A DNA stretch of 64,000 nt from Ochotona curzoniae (GCF_017591425.1 NW_024466599.1:76240501-76304500), one strand, 5' to 3'; shown: positions 22,070 to 32,904, counted from the stretch's first letter. Notes: generated by a model from the sequence alone, not told the origin. Program-made: numbers and translations.

Positions 22070-22995
22070 AGCTACTGCTTTGTGAGTTTATTTTTTAAAC
22101 TGTTAATTTGCTGAATTTATCGATTCTGTTTGCTTTTTGCTGGGGATGTTTAAGCTTCATTGCCCAGGATATGCAGACAGCTATAATTTGACTTTTTATT
22201 TTCCAAATATGATCCCTTTCATTTATTTTTCCTCCATAGTTGTTCTTGCTGAGACTTCCAGTCCAAATAATATGAGTGGTAAGATGGACGTTATTGTCTG
22301 TTTTTCAGATATGAGAGGAAATGCTTTCAGCTTTTCTTCATTCGTAGTGTCAGACCGGCTGTTTGTCAGGTAGTCTCTACATTTTTGGGTTATGTTCCTT
22401 GACTATCTAATCTATGGGGGTAAATTTATCACAAAGAGGTGTTGAATGTTATCAAATGCTTCCTTAGCATTTATTGAGATGATCAAACATCTTTTATTCT
22501 TCATTCTATTGACGTCATTTATTCTATTTTTTATTTGCAAATGTTGACCCACATTTGGCTTCCTAGAAAAGATCCCCCCCCCATTGTTCATGAAATATTG
22601 TTTTACATTTTGTTTTAAAGATTCATCTACTTACATCAGAAGGGCACACTCACAGAGGCAAAGTGGAGCAGAGAAGATCTTACCATCTATTAGTTCACTC
22701 CCCAAATGGCTGCAACAGCTGGAACTGAGCTGATGTGAAGCCAGGAGCCAGGAGACCCTTCTGAGTCTGTATGTACACATGTCTTGCCTTAGACAAAAAA
22801 AAAAAAAAAAAGAGTATAAAATGGGTTTTCATGAGTTTTTTCAATCAATTTGCTACTTTTTGAGAAATTTTAATCTATTGTGATTAAGAACATAGGTCTG
22901 CAGTTCTTTCTTGGTGTCATATTCTTCAGTGTTGGGGGGTCAAAATGTTGCTGGTCACATTAAAAGAGTTTGGCAGAGTTCCATCCTTTTAGTAT
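22070..22995 (-). pseudogene. LINE-1 ORF2 reverse-transcriptase region remnant
   Basis: The minus-strand translation is broken by stops and by the CSINE at 22612-22780. The antisense DNA still aligns by eye with the conserved ORF2 RT region: on plus, 'GTTCTTGCTGAGACTTCCAGTCC', 'CAAATGCTTCCTTAGCATTTATTGAGATGATCAAACATC' and 'ATAGGTCTGCAGTTCTTTC' are close to standard antisense-L1 phrases. No intact catalytic motif could be read in one frame. It is part of the old minus-strand L1 and non-functional. Confidence 0.75.
22612..22780 (-). mobile_element. CSINE fragment, antisense, head missing
   Basis: 'TTAAAGATTCATCTACTTACATCAG', 'GAAGATCTTACCATCTATTAGTTCACTCCCCAAATGGC' and 'GAAGCCAGGAGCCAGGAG' identify the 3' half of a C-repeat. 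The 5' half is absent. A poly-A run follows at about 22796-22811. Confidence 0.8.
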
Positions 22996-23490
22996 TTCAA
23001 TTTATTTTATAATCACACGATTAATGTACCACTCACCATAATGTTCCAGTAAAAGCAGAAATATCGCTATTCTATAGGAGTATAGGTAAGGGCTAAAAAT
23101 AGTAGGGAAATCATAAGATGTCAAATTTATTCTTAAAACTTTTTGTATTCTGTGTTAACTGTAACTATCAAAGGAAGCATGATATTTACCCTTTTTTGGG
23201 TGGCTTATTTCACACAGCATGATCTTCTCCAGTTGCTTCTATTTTGCTGTAAAAGAGTGTTTTGTAAGTTTTTCTTCATGGCTGAGCAGTAATCTATTGT
23301 GTGTATGTATGTGCATGTTTTCTTTGTTCAGTCATTGTTTGATCATCTGGTTGATTCCATTTCTTAGCTATTATGAATTGAGCTCAATAAGCACTGGGTT
23401 ACTCATAATTGTTTTGTTACCCGATTTCATTTACTTTGGGCAGATTTTGTGGATTTGGGGGGCTGGGTCAAGTCAATACGTCATGCTATA
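22996..23490 (-). mobile_element. Second LINE-1 3' fragment, antisense
   Basis: It carries the L1 3' UTR signature in reverse: 'GGTGGCTTATTTCACACAGCATGATCTTCTCCAG', 'CTTCATGGCTGAGCAGTAATCTATTGTGTG' and 'GATTCCATTTCTTAGCTATTATG'. This interrupts the ORF2 order of the host L1, so it must be a separate 3'-end insertion. It ends where a sense CSINE begins. Confidence 0.7.
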
Positions 23491-23492
23491 AA

Positions 23493-23820
23493 CTTCTCTT
23501 TGGGGACAGGCATGGTGGTGTAACAGGCTAATTTTCCACTTATGGTGCCGACAGCCCTTGTGGGCATTGGTTTGTGTCCTGGATGCTTTACTTTTGGTCC
23601 GGCTTCTTGTTTATGACCTGGGAAAGCAGAAGATGGTTCAGGTCCCTGTACCCGTGTGGGAGATCAAGAAGAGCTCTTGGCTCCTTGCTTTTGGTTTGCT
23701 CGACTCTGGCTGAGGCTGCCATTTGGGGAGTGATTCAAACAATGGAAGAACTCTTTCTCCGTCTCTTCTTTTAGCTCTGTGAATCTGCTTTTCAAATAAG
23801 AAATCCTTAAAAAAATAAAT
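23493..23820 (+). mobile_element. Old CSINE, sense
   Basis: 'GGACAGGCATGGTGGTGTAACAGGC', 'TTATGACCTGGGAAAGCAGAAGATGG', 'CCCTGTACCCGTGTGGGAGATCAAGAAGAGC', 'CCATTTGGGGAGTGATTC' and the tail 'CTGCTTTTCAAATAAGAAATCC' give the complete order. It is a diverged member of the older subfamily with the CTTTTCAAATAA tail. Confidence 0.9.
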
Positions 23821-24600
23821 TTCCCTCTATATACTGCTTTTGTGGTATCTCACAATTTTTGAGAGTTTGTGTTTTCATTCTAATTTATTTCAAGAAAGTT
23901 TTTTCTAAAATGTCTTCAGTGACTCAGTGATTGTTGCTAGTGTGTTGTTTAATGTCTGGGTATTTGTGTGCCTTCTAATATCTCTCTTGTTGATTTCTGT
24001 TATATACATGGTGCAATATTCATTTTTTCTATCTTTTCTGAGACTTGAATTGTGGCCCCGTCGTACAGAAGGTTGCATGTACTGATGAGACTAATGCGTA
24101 AAGTGTCTTGAAATGTCTGTTTGGTCCATTGACCCGATAGTATGTTTCAACTCTGATGTGTCTTATTGATTTTATGTTCAGATTTTCCTATTGATGAGAG
24201 TGGGTGCTGAAGTCACCCAGTGTTATTGTACTGTAGTCTCTTTCTTCCTTTAGGAAAGCTCCTATTTATAGAATCTATTTCAGAGGTCTTATGCTGGGTG
24301 CATATATACTTATGATTGTTATGCTTTCTTGCTGCATTAAAGCTTTTATTAGTATGTATTTTCCTCCGTATCTCTTTTACAGTGTTTTACTTAAACTATT
24401 TTATCTGATATCAGAATAGCCTCCTTATTTTGATTTCTGTTTGCCTGTTATAACTGTTTCTAATGATTTTCGTCTGTGTGTGTATTGTGGTTTGTGACAT
24501 GAGTTTCCCATAAGCAACATATAGTGGGTTTTGATATTCAGCCATCTAAATCCTTTCATTGCAGATTTCAATCAAGTTACATTCAATGTTAGTATTGATA
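23821..24600 (-). pseudogene. LINE-1 ORF2 endonuclease-domain remnant
   Basis: On the minus strand the APE-like endonuclease region of ORF2p is recognisable. A stretch translating SIYAPSIRPLK (around 24280-24311) matches the conserved 'IYAPN' segment, and LGDFSTHSH (around 24195-24220) matches the 'GDFN' segment. Frame breaks and stops are frequent. The active protein would nick target DNA at TTTT/A sites; this copy cannot. Neighbouring ORF1 remnants upstream (24714-24881) are in the expected order. Confidence 0.75.
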
Positions 24601-24713
24601 AAAAGTGACAGCTGTCATTTTCTTGATTGCATGCTGATCATATCTGTGCTGTTATTGAATCTGGTAGCCCCAGGTATTTTTAGGATGGTTATTTCTGACA
24701 CAGGGTGTCCTTA

Positions 24714-24881
24714 GAAGGCTTGTCTGATGGTGGTGGTGAATTTTCTTGGTTTTTGTTTATCTGGAAAACACCTTTGTTCCTTACTTCTAAAGTTCATCTT
24801 CACTTGATACAACTTTGTTTTTTCTTTTAAGACCTTGAGTATATTATCTACTCTAGACTCTAGGATTTCTGCTGATAAATT
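24714..24881 (-). pseudogene. LINE-1 ORF1p C-terminal domain remnant
   Basis: The minus-strand frame translates as a run beginning NLSAEILESRVDNILKVLKE, with CFPDKQKPRKFTTT further on. That matches the pattern of the mammalian L1 ORF1p C-terminal domain (LSAETLxARR...ILKVLKEK...FxDKQxLxxFxTT). The frame is open to a stop at 24711. Upstream the open frame extends to 24950, but that part does not look like ORF1p. ORF1p is the RNA-binding trimeric chaperone of L1 particles; only this short stretch survives. Confidence 0.8.
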
Positions 24882-24970
24882 AGATTTCTCTATATTTGAT
24901 TTTTCTTTACATGTAACATTATTATTTTCTACTATCTTTAGGATTCTCACCTTGTTCTTAACTTAAAACA

Positions 24971-25172
24971 AGATGTGTTTATTTATTTCAAAGGTAGTTA
25001 GAGAGATTTTCCCTTTACTGGTTCATTCCGCAGAGGACCCCCAACAGCTCGGACTGGGCCAGCCAAAAGTCAGGAATGAGGAGGTTTCTCTGGGTTTTGC
25101 GTGTGGGTACAGGTGCCCAAACACGTGGGCCATCTTCTGCTGCTTTGCTAAGCTGTTAACAGGGAGCTGCTA
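24971..25172 (-). mobile_element. CSINE fragment, antisense, head missing
   Basis: 'GTTTATTTATTTCAAAGG', 'TTTACTGGTTCATTCCGCAGAGG', 'GTGTGGGTACAGGTGCCC', 'GGGCCATCTTCTGCTGCTTTGC' and 'AACAGGGAGCTGC' mark the 3' two thirds of an older C-repeat. It stops abruptly where an L1 3' piece starts. Confidence 0.82.
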
Positions 25173-25173
25173 T

Positions 25174-25458
25174 TGACCTTGTATTTTCCATGAACGTATG
25201 ATATTTGCCCTTTCGGGATTGGCTCATTTCACTGAGCATAATGGTCTCTAGCTTGGACCATTTTGTTGCAAATGGTGGGATTTCATTCATTGTAATGGTC
25301 AGGATACAGCAACTGATGGATTTAATACTGTTTTTGAAGGATTATGCTACCGTAATAATATAGGGGAAATCAGTGGGTCGGGGAGGGAATTGGAAGAAGG
25401 AAGGGGAAATCCCAGAGGCTATGAAACTGTTTCATTAAATGAATGAATGAACGAATGA
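25174..25458. mobile_element. LINE-1 3' end with internal inversion (twin-priming type)
   Basis: The first half (about 25174-25290) is antisense L1 3' UTR ('GGGATTGGCTCATTTCACTGAGCATAATGGTCTCTAGC', 'TTGCAAATGGTGGGATTTCATTC'). The second half (about 25360-25458) is sense: a G-rich tract 'GGTCGGGGAGGGAATTGG', 'GGAAATCCCAGAGGCTATGAAACTG', then an A-rich (GAAT)n end. An inverted upstream part joined to a normal polyadenylated 3' part is the known outcome of twin priming. It inserted in the old L1 between its ORF1 segments. Confidence 0.65.
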
Positions 25459-25923
25459 AAAAGCAGCAGAGCCACTGATATCATATAGGCTGTAGGCATC
25501 ACAGGTGGTATTGTAATGCCATGTATCCTATTATTGGCCCTGTCCTTGACTTTTGACAGCTGAGTATAACGTGCTTTGTAGATGATCTTTTCTGGCTGAG
25601 TCCTTGGGGTTTTTGAGACTCTTGTGTCTTGATGTCCACTCTCTTACAGCCTTTATTTCATCTAGCATGTTCTCAATACCCTTTCCTTTTTCTTCTTGTT
25701 CAGAAATACCTGTTAACGGGGCTGTCTGGTTGTATCAAATAGTCTGTGTGGACTTCATTCATTTTAACCCTTGTCTCGTCATCTTTGTCTTGTTGTCAAA
25801 GTCTGAAACTTTCCTTCACGTGGCCAATTCTTCTGTTTAAGAAAACATATGTTTTATCTCACTGATGAAAGAGTTCATCTCTGAAATTTGTGTTTGGTTT
25901 TTCTGAATGAGCTGTGTCTTCTT

Positions 25924-26258
25924 TTTATTTTTTTTATTTTTTAAAGATTTATTTTATTTTTATTGGAAAGGCGGATATACAGAGAGGAGAGACACAGAGG
26001 AAGATCTTCAGTCTGATGATTCACTCCCTAAGTGAGCACAACCGCCGATGCTATGCCCATCCGAAGCCAGGAGCCTCTTCAGGGTCTCCCACGTGGGTGC
26101 AGGGTCCCGAAGCTTTGGGTTGTCCTCGACTGCTTTCCTGGGCCACAGGCAGGGAGGTGGATGGGAAGTGGGGCTCCCGGGATTAGAACCGGCGCCCATA
26201 TAGGATTCCGGGCGTTCAAGGCGAGGACCTTAACCACTGTGCCATCACGCCGGGCCCA
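25924..26258 (-). mobile_element. Young pika-type CSINE, antisense, 14-bp TSD
   Basis: A complete antisense copy. It runs from the T-rich tail through 'TATTGGAAAGGCGGATATACAGAGAGGAG', 'GGGTCTCCCACGTGGGTGCAGGG' and 'GGGATTAGAACCGGCGCCCATATAGG' to the head 'CACGCCGGGCCC'. The repeats AGCTGTGTCTTCTT (25910-25923) and AGCTCTGTCTTCTT (26259-26272) differ at one base. It lies in the 5' half of the old L1. Confidence 0.95.
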
Positions 26259-26939
26259 AGCTCTGTCTTCTTAATATTTTCATTCTTGTCCCTCATTGAG
26301 TTTTCATTTCTTTAACCTATCTGTATTTTCTTGCCTCTCATTGAGTTTCCCTGTCATCAATATTTTGAATTCTAGGTTTATAATTTTAGCTTTCCTTCAG
26401 TTCTGGATGTAATTTTTGAGGAGGACTGTGTGCTTTTGGAGGCATTACACTGCTTTGCGTCTTCGAGTCTGTTGTGTCCCTGTGCTAACATCTGTGCATC
26501 AGGGGCAATCATCTTTTCTTCCGCACGGAGCAGGTTTTTGGAAGACAGCTTACAGTTGAGCTGGAATGCGGGGTGTCACTTGCCTTGCCTCTTTGGATTT
26601 GGTTCTAGGGGCGCCTAGGCATTTGATTCTGCGTGCTTTCTTTTGTCTTGAAGTCATTTGTTTCTACAACAGACACCGATGTCACCTGCTGCAGTGCGAA
26701 GGGGGTCGAAACGCGGGCTTTGTGACAAACACAGATTTCCTAAGCTATGTGGCTTGGAGAATTTGGACTCAATTACCCAGCTGAATATGATAGAAGCTTT
26801 TTCTTAGTTCTAAGGAAAACAAAGGGAAACTTGTCCCGCTGTCAAGCCTGAGAAATTCTGGGGCTTTAGCACCAACTGCTGTGGCTCTAGGGCTGAGAGA
26901 TGCGCATGGATCTTTCTTCAGGTCCTACTAGAAGAGCTC

Positions 26940-27828
26940 AACAGGTGCTGTGATTCATGGCACCAAGGCTCCCAATCATGGGAATAGAGTGTATAAGCGG
27001 AGCCCTGCTGCAGGTGTGCAGCGTGACAGCAACATACACAGGGAAATCCAGAATCCAGAGAGATGAGTTGGAACACACACAGCTAGCTGGGCTATCAGGG
27101 TCCACACCAGGTAAGCACAGTGGTGCTGAGAAATTTAGAACTGATTTTTGCTGTCCTAGGGTTGTGGGCATAGTGGCCATAGGTCTTCTGGCATGAGAAC
27201 ACTTTTTTTTTTCTGAGTGAATTGCTTCTGAGCATAGGCCCAAGAAACTAAGGGGATCCCTCTTGCTCATCGAGCATGTGTGAGCGCTGCTCTGAGGTTA
27301 TTGCCCCAAAGCTCTCACAGTGGTACATGGCATTTGTTCTTTGCCCCTGTAGGTGCCCTAACCCTGAATCTGATGGATGCTGATAGGAAGAGAGGCATGC
27401 TGTGTGACTGCAAGCTGAGTGAACAGTCGGTAGGTTAGGGAAGTTAAGAGAAGCAGTCTTTTCCTGCTTCACGTTGGGCAGGTTCCCAGACCCCAGCCAG
27501 GTCTCAGGCTGTGGTACAAGTCACCCGGTGACTGAGGAGTTGTCTTTCAGTTCCGATTGTGAGTGCTGGGCTGTGTGACAGTTTCTGCCCACCTTGACTT
27601 TGGGAAGATGCTGACTCACTAGCAACCTGCTGTGTTGTGTGTTTGCCAGCAGGTGCCTGTCGTCCCAGCTCTCTCTTGTCCCAGGAACTCTCTGCTGTGT
27701 TTTTCACTTCTTCATTGAAAATTTCCATCTCTCAGACCTCTAGAAACGTGGTTCTTCTTTTGTTGATGTTGTATCCAAGATAGATTACGTTTCTGTGGCT
27801 ATAACCTATTCAGCCATCTTGTTTCCTT
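26940..27828 (-). promoter_or_regulatory. LINE-1 5' UTR with YY1-type motif at its start
   Basis: The extreme 5' end of the minus-strand L1 reads, on plus, 'CTATTCAGCCATCTTGTTTCC' at about 27808-27827. That is AAGATGGC in transcript sense, next to a '..GGCTGAATAGG' segment as at the start of many mammalian L1s. YY1 binding at this motif positions L1 transcription starts in human L1. Whether this old copy still binds YY1 is unknown. The downstream region to about 26940 contains only spurious ORFs. Confidence 0.6.
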
Positions 27829-28654
27829 TTCTGCCATGTTCCATCCCCTCTTTTCCTTCCCTCTCCTTCCAATATGAAGCCACTTACTGCTCCCCATAGT
27901 TCTTCACTCGTGTTGACTGAACAGTCTCTTCACTCACTGCCACCTGGAAGTTTGGACACGTATGTGATTTTATACATGCATGCGGGCCTGTCTCTAAGCT
28001 AATGTAGTCAGTTATACCATTCGTTACCAGGGGCTGTGTATGCATGTCTTAATATGGAAAAGCAAGGTCACTTATGTGACCTACCTATTCAAAACTGGTG
28101 TATGAATGTAAAGTTTGCTTTCTTGTGCTATTCAAACATGTCACCTTGAATTTGCACTGAGTGCATTGATTTTGTAGGTCAGTCGGTGACAACTGACACT
28201 TTGTCACCTTGACTGCAGCAGATTTTCCCTTATGTGATTCTTCAAAGGTTCAGATTTTTCTCTGAGTAGTTTGGGATATGGCATTTTAAAGTCCCAATCT
28301 TGTTATATTTTTGTGGCTACTGATACTAAGATGTTTTTGTATGTTTCCTAGTTAGTTGGTGGGCTTCCAAAATAATTGTGGTTATTTGCTGATATTTTAT
28401 CTGAAAGCTCAATATCATGAAGTCGAATATTCAGTATCATTTTATCTGATCAAATGAACATTTTTGTTCCTTTCTTTTTCCATTCTTATTCCTTTTTTAT
28501 TCTATAGAGTGTAGAGGCTGAAATTTACCATTTCACACCACCATGGTAATAATAAGTTAAGATTTGAATTAAATTGCATCAAAGGACAAGTGCCTACAGT
28601 TTATGCATTTCCTACGATGATTATTGTGTGTTGGTATAAAATATTTGCCTTTAA
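27829..28654. other. Unassigned noncoding sequence
   Basis: Flank of the L1 5' end. A pyrimidine-rich stretch (27830-27870) gives way to AT-rich sequence. No gene is recognised. Confidence 0.45.
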
Positions 28655-28870
28655 CATATTTGAGAAACTGAAGGAGACAGAGACATTCACAGTGGTTGGG
28701 TCTGGAGGCAGGAACTCAGCCCAGGTTTCACTTGGAGCTAGTAGATACCCAGTTCCAAGATCCGCGGTTGTGGGAAGACAGGGTCAGGAGGCAGTCAAGC
28801 ATCAAACCTACTCCACGTAGGATGTGAGCATCCTAACCATGATCTAAATTGGTCGGCCAAATGCCCTCCT
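28655..28870 (-). mobile_element. Probable old CSINE, antisense, heavily decayed
   Basis: 'GAGAAACTGAAGGAGACAGAGACATTCACAGTGG', 'GAGGCAGGAACTCAGCCCAGG' and 'CTAACCATGATCTAAATTGG' keep the order of an old antisense C-repeat, but identity is low. Tentative. Confidence 0.4.
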
Positions 28871-29324
28871 CGTAAAATACTTACACTCCGAGGACATTTT
28901 TGCCTGTTTCCTAATTGGTAAGCTTTCTAGTTTCAAATTGCTAAAGTTAAATGTTCTGGAAGCTGCTTTAAAGGCATTCTCTATACCCACTCTCAACATA
29001 AAGTGCGGAAAACATCACCCTTCCTGCTGTGTCTTCACTTCTCCCACTCTCCTGCTGGCTTCACTTCACTTGTGCATTGTCAAAGTTACTTATGTTATCT
29101 TTGATAACTAACAAGATACATTTTTCTTGTTGATGCTTTTGCTTGAGCACAAAATTTGAAATTATACAGTAGCTCCTAAGATGCTATGAAACAGTATATC
29201 TTCATGGCTTTAATGCAATATTGACACTAGAATAGTTTCAAAGATTGTCAGAAAATAAATGGAAAATGTGTATTATAGATTTGAATAATTTTGCTTTAAA
29301 ATTAATTTCTCTTTTTTGGGGGAG
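28871..29324. other. Unassigned noncoding sequence
   Basis: AT-rich, with no recognised element. Confidence 0.4.
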
Positions 29325-29740
29325 ATTTATGCCTTCTTCATGGCTATTTTCATAGATAATTTGTCTATTAGTTTGTACTACAGTTCCATAGGCTCTGGGA
29401 TTTCATTTCCTCCCCTCTTCTCCCTCATTGATTTCCCCTATATATACAATAGTATAGTCCTTCAGAAATAGTCCTAAGCCCATCATTCTGCTAATTAAGT
29501 GTATCCTGACATTGTAGGTAGCGACAATGGCAGAAAGTCCAGCATCCTCTTGGTAAGATGTATTTAACAGCTTCATTGGGAGTCCATTGTTGATGTGAAA
29601 GTAAAGTTGGATTTTTTTTGCTCCGGTTTTCCATGAGCCTTTTAAATTCCCTCCATATCATGATTGAGTTCTGTGATAAAGAAATGTAATTTCACGGTAC
29701 TAAACCTTTCCTTCTCTATTATAGACGTTCTAGACTAAAA
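29325..29740 (-). mobile_element. LINE-1 3' UTR fragment, antisense
   Basis: 'TACAGTTCCATAGGCTCTGGGATTTC' followed by a C-rich block is the reverse complement of the lagomorph L1 end 'GAGCCTATGRAACTG'. Downstream, 'CCTGACATTGTAGGTAGCGACAATGGCAGAAAGTCCAGCATC' and 'TTCATTGGGAGTCC' align with the copies at 9010 and 41085. The polyadenylated tail side is degraded. Confidence 0.72.
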
Positions 29741-29759
29741 TAAAACTATTTCATTTTTA

Positions 29760-30055
29760 AAAAGAAACTATTTAAGGAGTAAAAACAAACAGGCAGAAAG
29801 GGGGAGAGACAGAGAAAGTGAACTCTTAAGCTGACTCATCCCTAAGTGCTTGCAATGGCTAGAACTTGGCCAAGTTGAAACAGAGCTAAATATGCCATCC
29901 AGTGCTCCCAGATGGGTAGCAGGGACTCCACCGTGTGGAGTGATGACTCTGCTGCCCCCAGGGGCTGAAATAGCAGGAGACTGGAGTCAGGAACCAAAGC
30001 CAGCACCAAACCAGATACTCTGATTGGGGACACAGACATCTAGGTGCTAAGCTCG
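29760..30055 (-). mobile_element. Old CSINE, antisense
   Basis: The order 'GGCAGAAAGGGGGAGAGACAGAG', 'GACTCATCCCTAAGTGCTTGCAATGGC', 'GCCATCCAGTGCTCCCAGATGGGTAGCAGGGAC', 'GGAGACTGGAGTCAGGAACCAAAGCC' and 'GACATCTAGGTGCTAAG' fits a diverged antisense C-repeat. Confidence 0.65.
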
Positions 30056-31029
30056 AGGAAAGATAATTTTTATTTTCTATGTTTTCATTTAATAATATTC
30101 CACTGGATTTTTCATGTTGATGCAATCTTTTTGAAATGTGCTTTGACTTAATTTTCAAATTATATTATTTATTTCTTTTTGGCAGATATGCAGCATTCTG
30201 AATAAGCAATAGTATCTCCAACATCTTAATTCTAACTTGTTTAATGAAATCCATTTTTTCCTTGAAAGCAATGAACTATTGCTACCACGATACTAAATAT
30301 GGGATGCAGTGTCTATGAGAATTAGCTCGATTTCATTGCATCACATGTACACGTGTTTCCAAGTATCGTGTTGCAAATGAGGAATAGAGTTTTATTTTTC
30401 AAATAAAAATAAATCTAACAAGAAAAATTGTCTTCAAATGCTTCTGTTTCAGTCTTAAACCAAACAGATTTGCTTTACCACTCAGCTGTCATTCTGATGT
30501 GTTTTATCTCACACATGTGGTTTTTTTTTTTTTGATTCCTTTATATTTCTTTGCTTAGCATGACTTTCCGAATGCTATATACCATGAAAAATATTTACAA
30601 CTGAGACTTTATTTCTTGAATGCCTGACATGGTTTTTGTTTTGTTTTCACAATTTTACTGACAATTATTTGGGAGTTAGATTTCTACTCTCCAAATCTAT
30701 GAAAATAGCATTTCCCCAGATCTTTGGGGGGGGATTATTCCTTGTGTTCTAGAATTTTGAATTGCTAAAGAAAGTCTGGCAATACCATTCCTTTGTAGCA
30801 GAGACTCTGATGTTATTTAGCATTTATATTTGTTTTATAAGACAATACGATATCCATAGCAAAATAAACTCCACTGACATTCTGTTGGAGAAACTATCTT
30901 GTAAGACTTAGGATTGACTGAACCAAAAGTCTGTCTGAACTTGAGTCATGGCAGGTTCGAGAGGGTGAAACCATCTGATGAAATATTAAAAATGTGTTTA
31001 CAAGATAGGTCCTTAAGAAGTGCACGAAT
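30056..31029. other. AT-rich unassigned sequence
   Basis: Poly-T at about 30522-30533 and a short G run at 30725. No gene is recognised. Confidence 0.45.
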
Positions 31030-31215
31030 GGCATTTATTCACAACCATGGCCCGGCATTTACAAAAACCCTCCTTTCATCCTTACAGCAGCTTTGCAGAG
31101 GAGGTAATTATCCCCATCTCAAAATGGGGAAATTGAAGCTTAGTGATGTTATTTAGCAGTTGCCAAAGATCACAGAGTCAGGGTCTGCAGTGAGGAAAGT
31201 CTCGCTCTGAAGTTC
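31030..31215 (+). mobile_element. MIR element, sense
   Basis: 'TCATCCTTACAGCAGCTTTGCAGAGGAGGTAATTATCCCCATC', 'AAATGGGGAAATTGAAGCTTAGTGATG' and 'GCCAAAGATCACAGAGTCAGG' follow the MIR core ('CCTCACAACAACCCTATGAGGTAGGTA...CCCCATTTTACAGATGAGGAAACTGAGGC...AAGGTCACACAGC'). It is an ancient mammalian tRNA-SINE. Confidence 0.88.
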
Positions 31216-31897
31216 CCCTTGGATTTTTATACCACGTCTCCCAGAAATGGATCCCAATCAACATGGAGACCAACACTGAAGATATTTCTACCCTGCTGAT
31301 ACCCAGCAAGCAGATCTTAGATTCTTCTCCCTTTTTCACGTTTCCTTTCTCTGCTGAACGTTCAGTGATTTTCTATGCAATGTCCCCCAAGGCGGTGATG
31401 TTGGAGTTGTTCGGGTCTCTTCTGGTCGTGGAGTTGGCTCAATGAAGCACCCGGCCCCAGGGACAGGGCTGTGTCACTTCCTCCCAAACCACAGAAGATT
31501 TCAGATACAGCACACTTTATAAGAAAGAATTCTTCTTTGCCTTTGAGGAGTCACGCACAGCCAACCCACTTCCAGATAGTTATCTGTCCTTTTGAGTTTT
31601 TGCAAATTTTATTCCTGAATTCAACTCACATTCATCTCCTTCAATTTCCCTATGTGAGAGATAAAAGTGACTGGCAAAGCAGCCTGTGCCTTTTCATGAA
31701 AATAACTAACTTTTAATGTAATAGTCTTAATTTTTTGATAAAGCTTTTTTTTCTAAGGAAGGGATGATAGGAAATGGGGAATTGGCCCGGTGGGACTTTG
31801 CTGTAGGAATTCAGATAGAGAAAAAAATCGACTTGCATTTCAGTGCTTGGCTAAGAAAAAATGAGTTTCCAAAACACTGTTTTAAAAACAGACATTG
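31216..31897. other. Unassigned noncoding sequence
   Basis: Complex sequence. Short ORFs at 31263-31445 and 31471-31716 show no family resemblance. Confidence 0.4.
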
Positions 31898-32218
31898 GGA
31901 TGGGCGTCCAGATGGTGGTGGCTCAGCAGGCTAAGTGGCTGCCTCCAGCACCGGCATCCCCTCTCTGAACGCTCATTCAGGTTCTGAATGCTGTTGTGTT
32001 TCAGCTTTCTGCAGAATGCCTTCAAAAGCAGCAGCAGATGACCCAAGTGCGTGGACGCTCCTGCTGGGGACTCTGACAGTGTACCAAGGCTCCCGACTTG
32101 AGGCTGGCCCTGCCCTGACTCCTGCAGCCACTTGGGGGGCTGAACTATCATATGGAAGCTCTCTTTTTTCCATCTTTCACTCTGTCTTTCAAATCAACAA
32201 ATACATAAACAAATATTT
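31898..32218 (+). mobile_element. Old CSINE, sense
   Basis: 'GATGGTGGTGGCTCAGCAGGCTAAGTGGCTGCCTCCAGCACCGGCATCCC', 'CAGCTTTCTGCAGAATGCC', 'CTGACTCCTGCAGCCACTTGGGGGGCTGAACTATC' and the tail 'CACTCTGTCTTTCAAATCAACAAATAC' give a complete but diverged older-subfamily copy. Confidence 0.85.
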
Positions 32219-32904
32219 TTGAAAACTCTTGATCTATGTAGGTAAGTGTTGCAACAGAAATTAGTTTATGTGTCACATGCAAACAGCAAACACATAGCAT
32301 GCGAGTCCTGAAACTGGCAAGTTGGTCATCGTCTTTATTTCTTAGTGTTCTGGAGAGCCCGCCTTAATAGCATGTCCCTAGGCGGCAGAACAGTGCAACA
32401 CGTGTGTGTAGTGGGAGTACAGGACGAATCCAGAAATGGACACATTTATGATAGGTACCAAGAATAATCAGTATGCCCATGCTTTACTATGTATGGCTAG
32501 CTCAGCAGACGCATACCTAACTCCCTTCCCATGGTTTCCCTGGCATTTGTGTTCAGTGCAATTGCCTTAGGGAACCTGTCACCCACACTTTAGAATGGGA
32601 GTGTTTTCATTTGTTCCTGGCATTTGACAGTGGGGTTTTGGCTATTTTATGGCAGCAAATATGGCTTCTCCAGCATCTCCTCGAGCTGTGGCTTAAACTT
32701 GTTGTGTTGGACAACTCAACATTTTCTTCTCTACACTTGGGCCACTAATGAAGTAGGGGCAAGGACTAGTTCTAGCTTTTGACTTCGGATGATCGGCAGA
32801 TAGATAGAATGTTGAGCCTGCCCAAATAGGCAATAAATGAAGACCAGACTGAGGGTAGGGGGTTGAATCATTTGGCTCCAGCTATTACTTGATGTTTGTA
32901 TCTT
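32219..32904. other. Unassigned noncoding sequence
   Basis: No gene or repeat family is recognised. Confidence 0.4.

Larger units (their letters stand above)
17232..27828 (-). mobile_element. Old near full-length LINE-1, minus strand, fragmented
   Basis: Read on the minus strand, segments occur in normal L1 order. The 5' end with an AAGATGGC motif lies at about 27820. The 5' UTR and ORF1 region follow (about 27730 to 25490, and 24950-24710), then ORF2 endonuclease (24600-23821), the ORF2 RT region (22995-22800, 22610-22070), the ORF2 C-terminal region (21745-21579, 18885-18060) and the 3' UTR (17794-17232). The plus strand shows familiar antisense-L1 phrases, for example 'GATTAAGTTTATTCCTAGATATTTG' (21643) and 'GGCTTATTTCACACAGC' in a second copy. 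Insertions are listed separately; without them roughly 6 kb remain, the usual L1 length. Multiple frameshifts make it dead. The 3' boundary is approximate. Confidence 0.75.
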
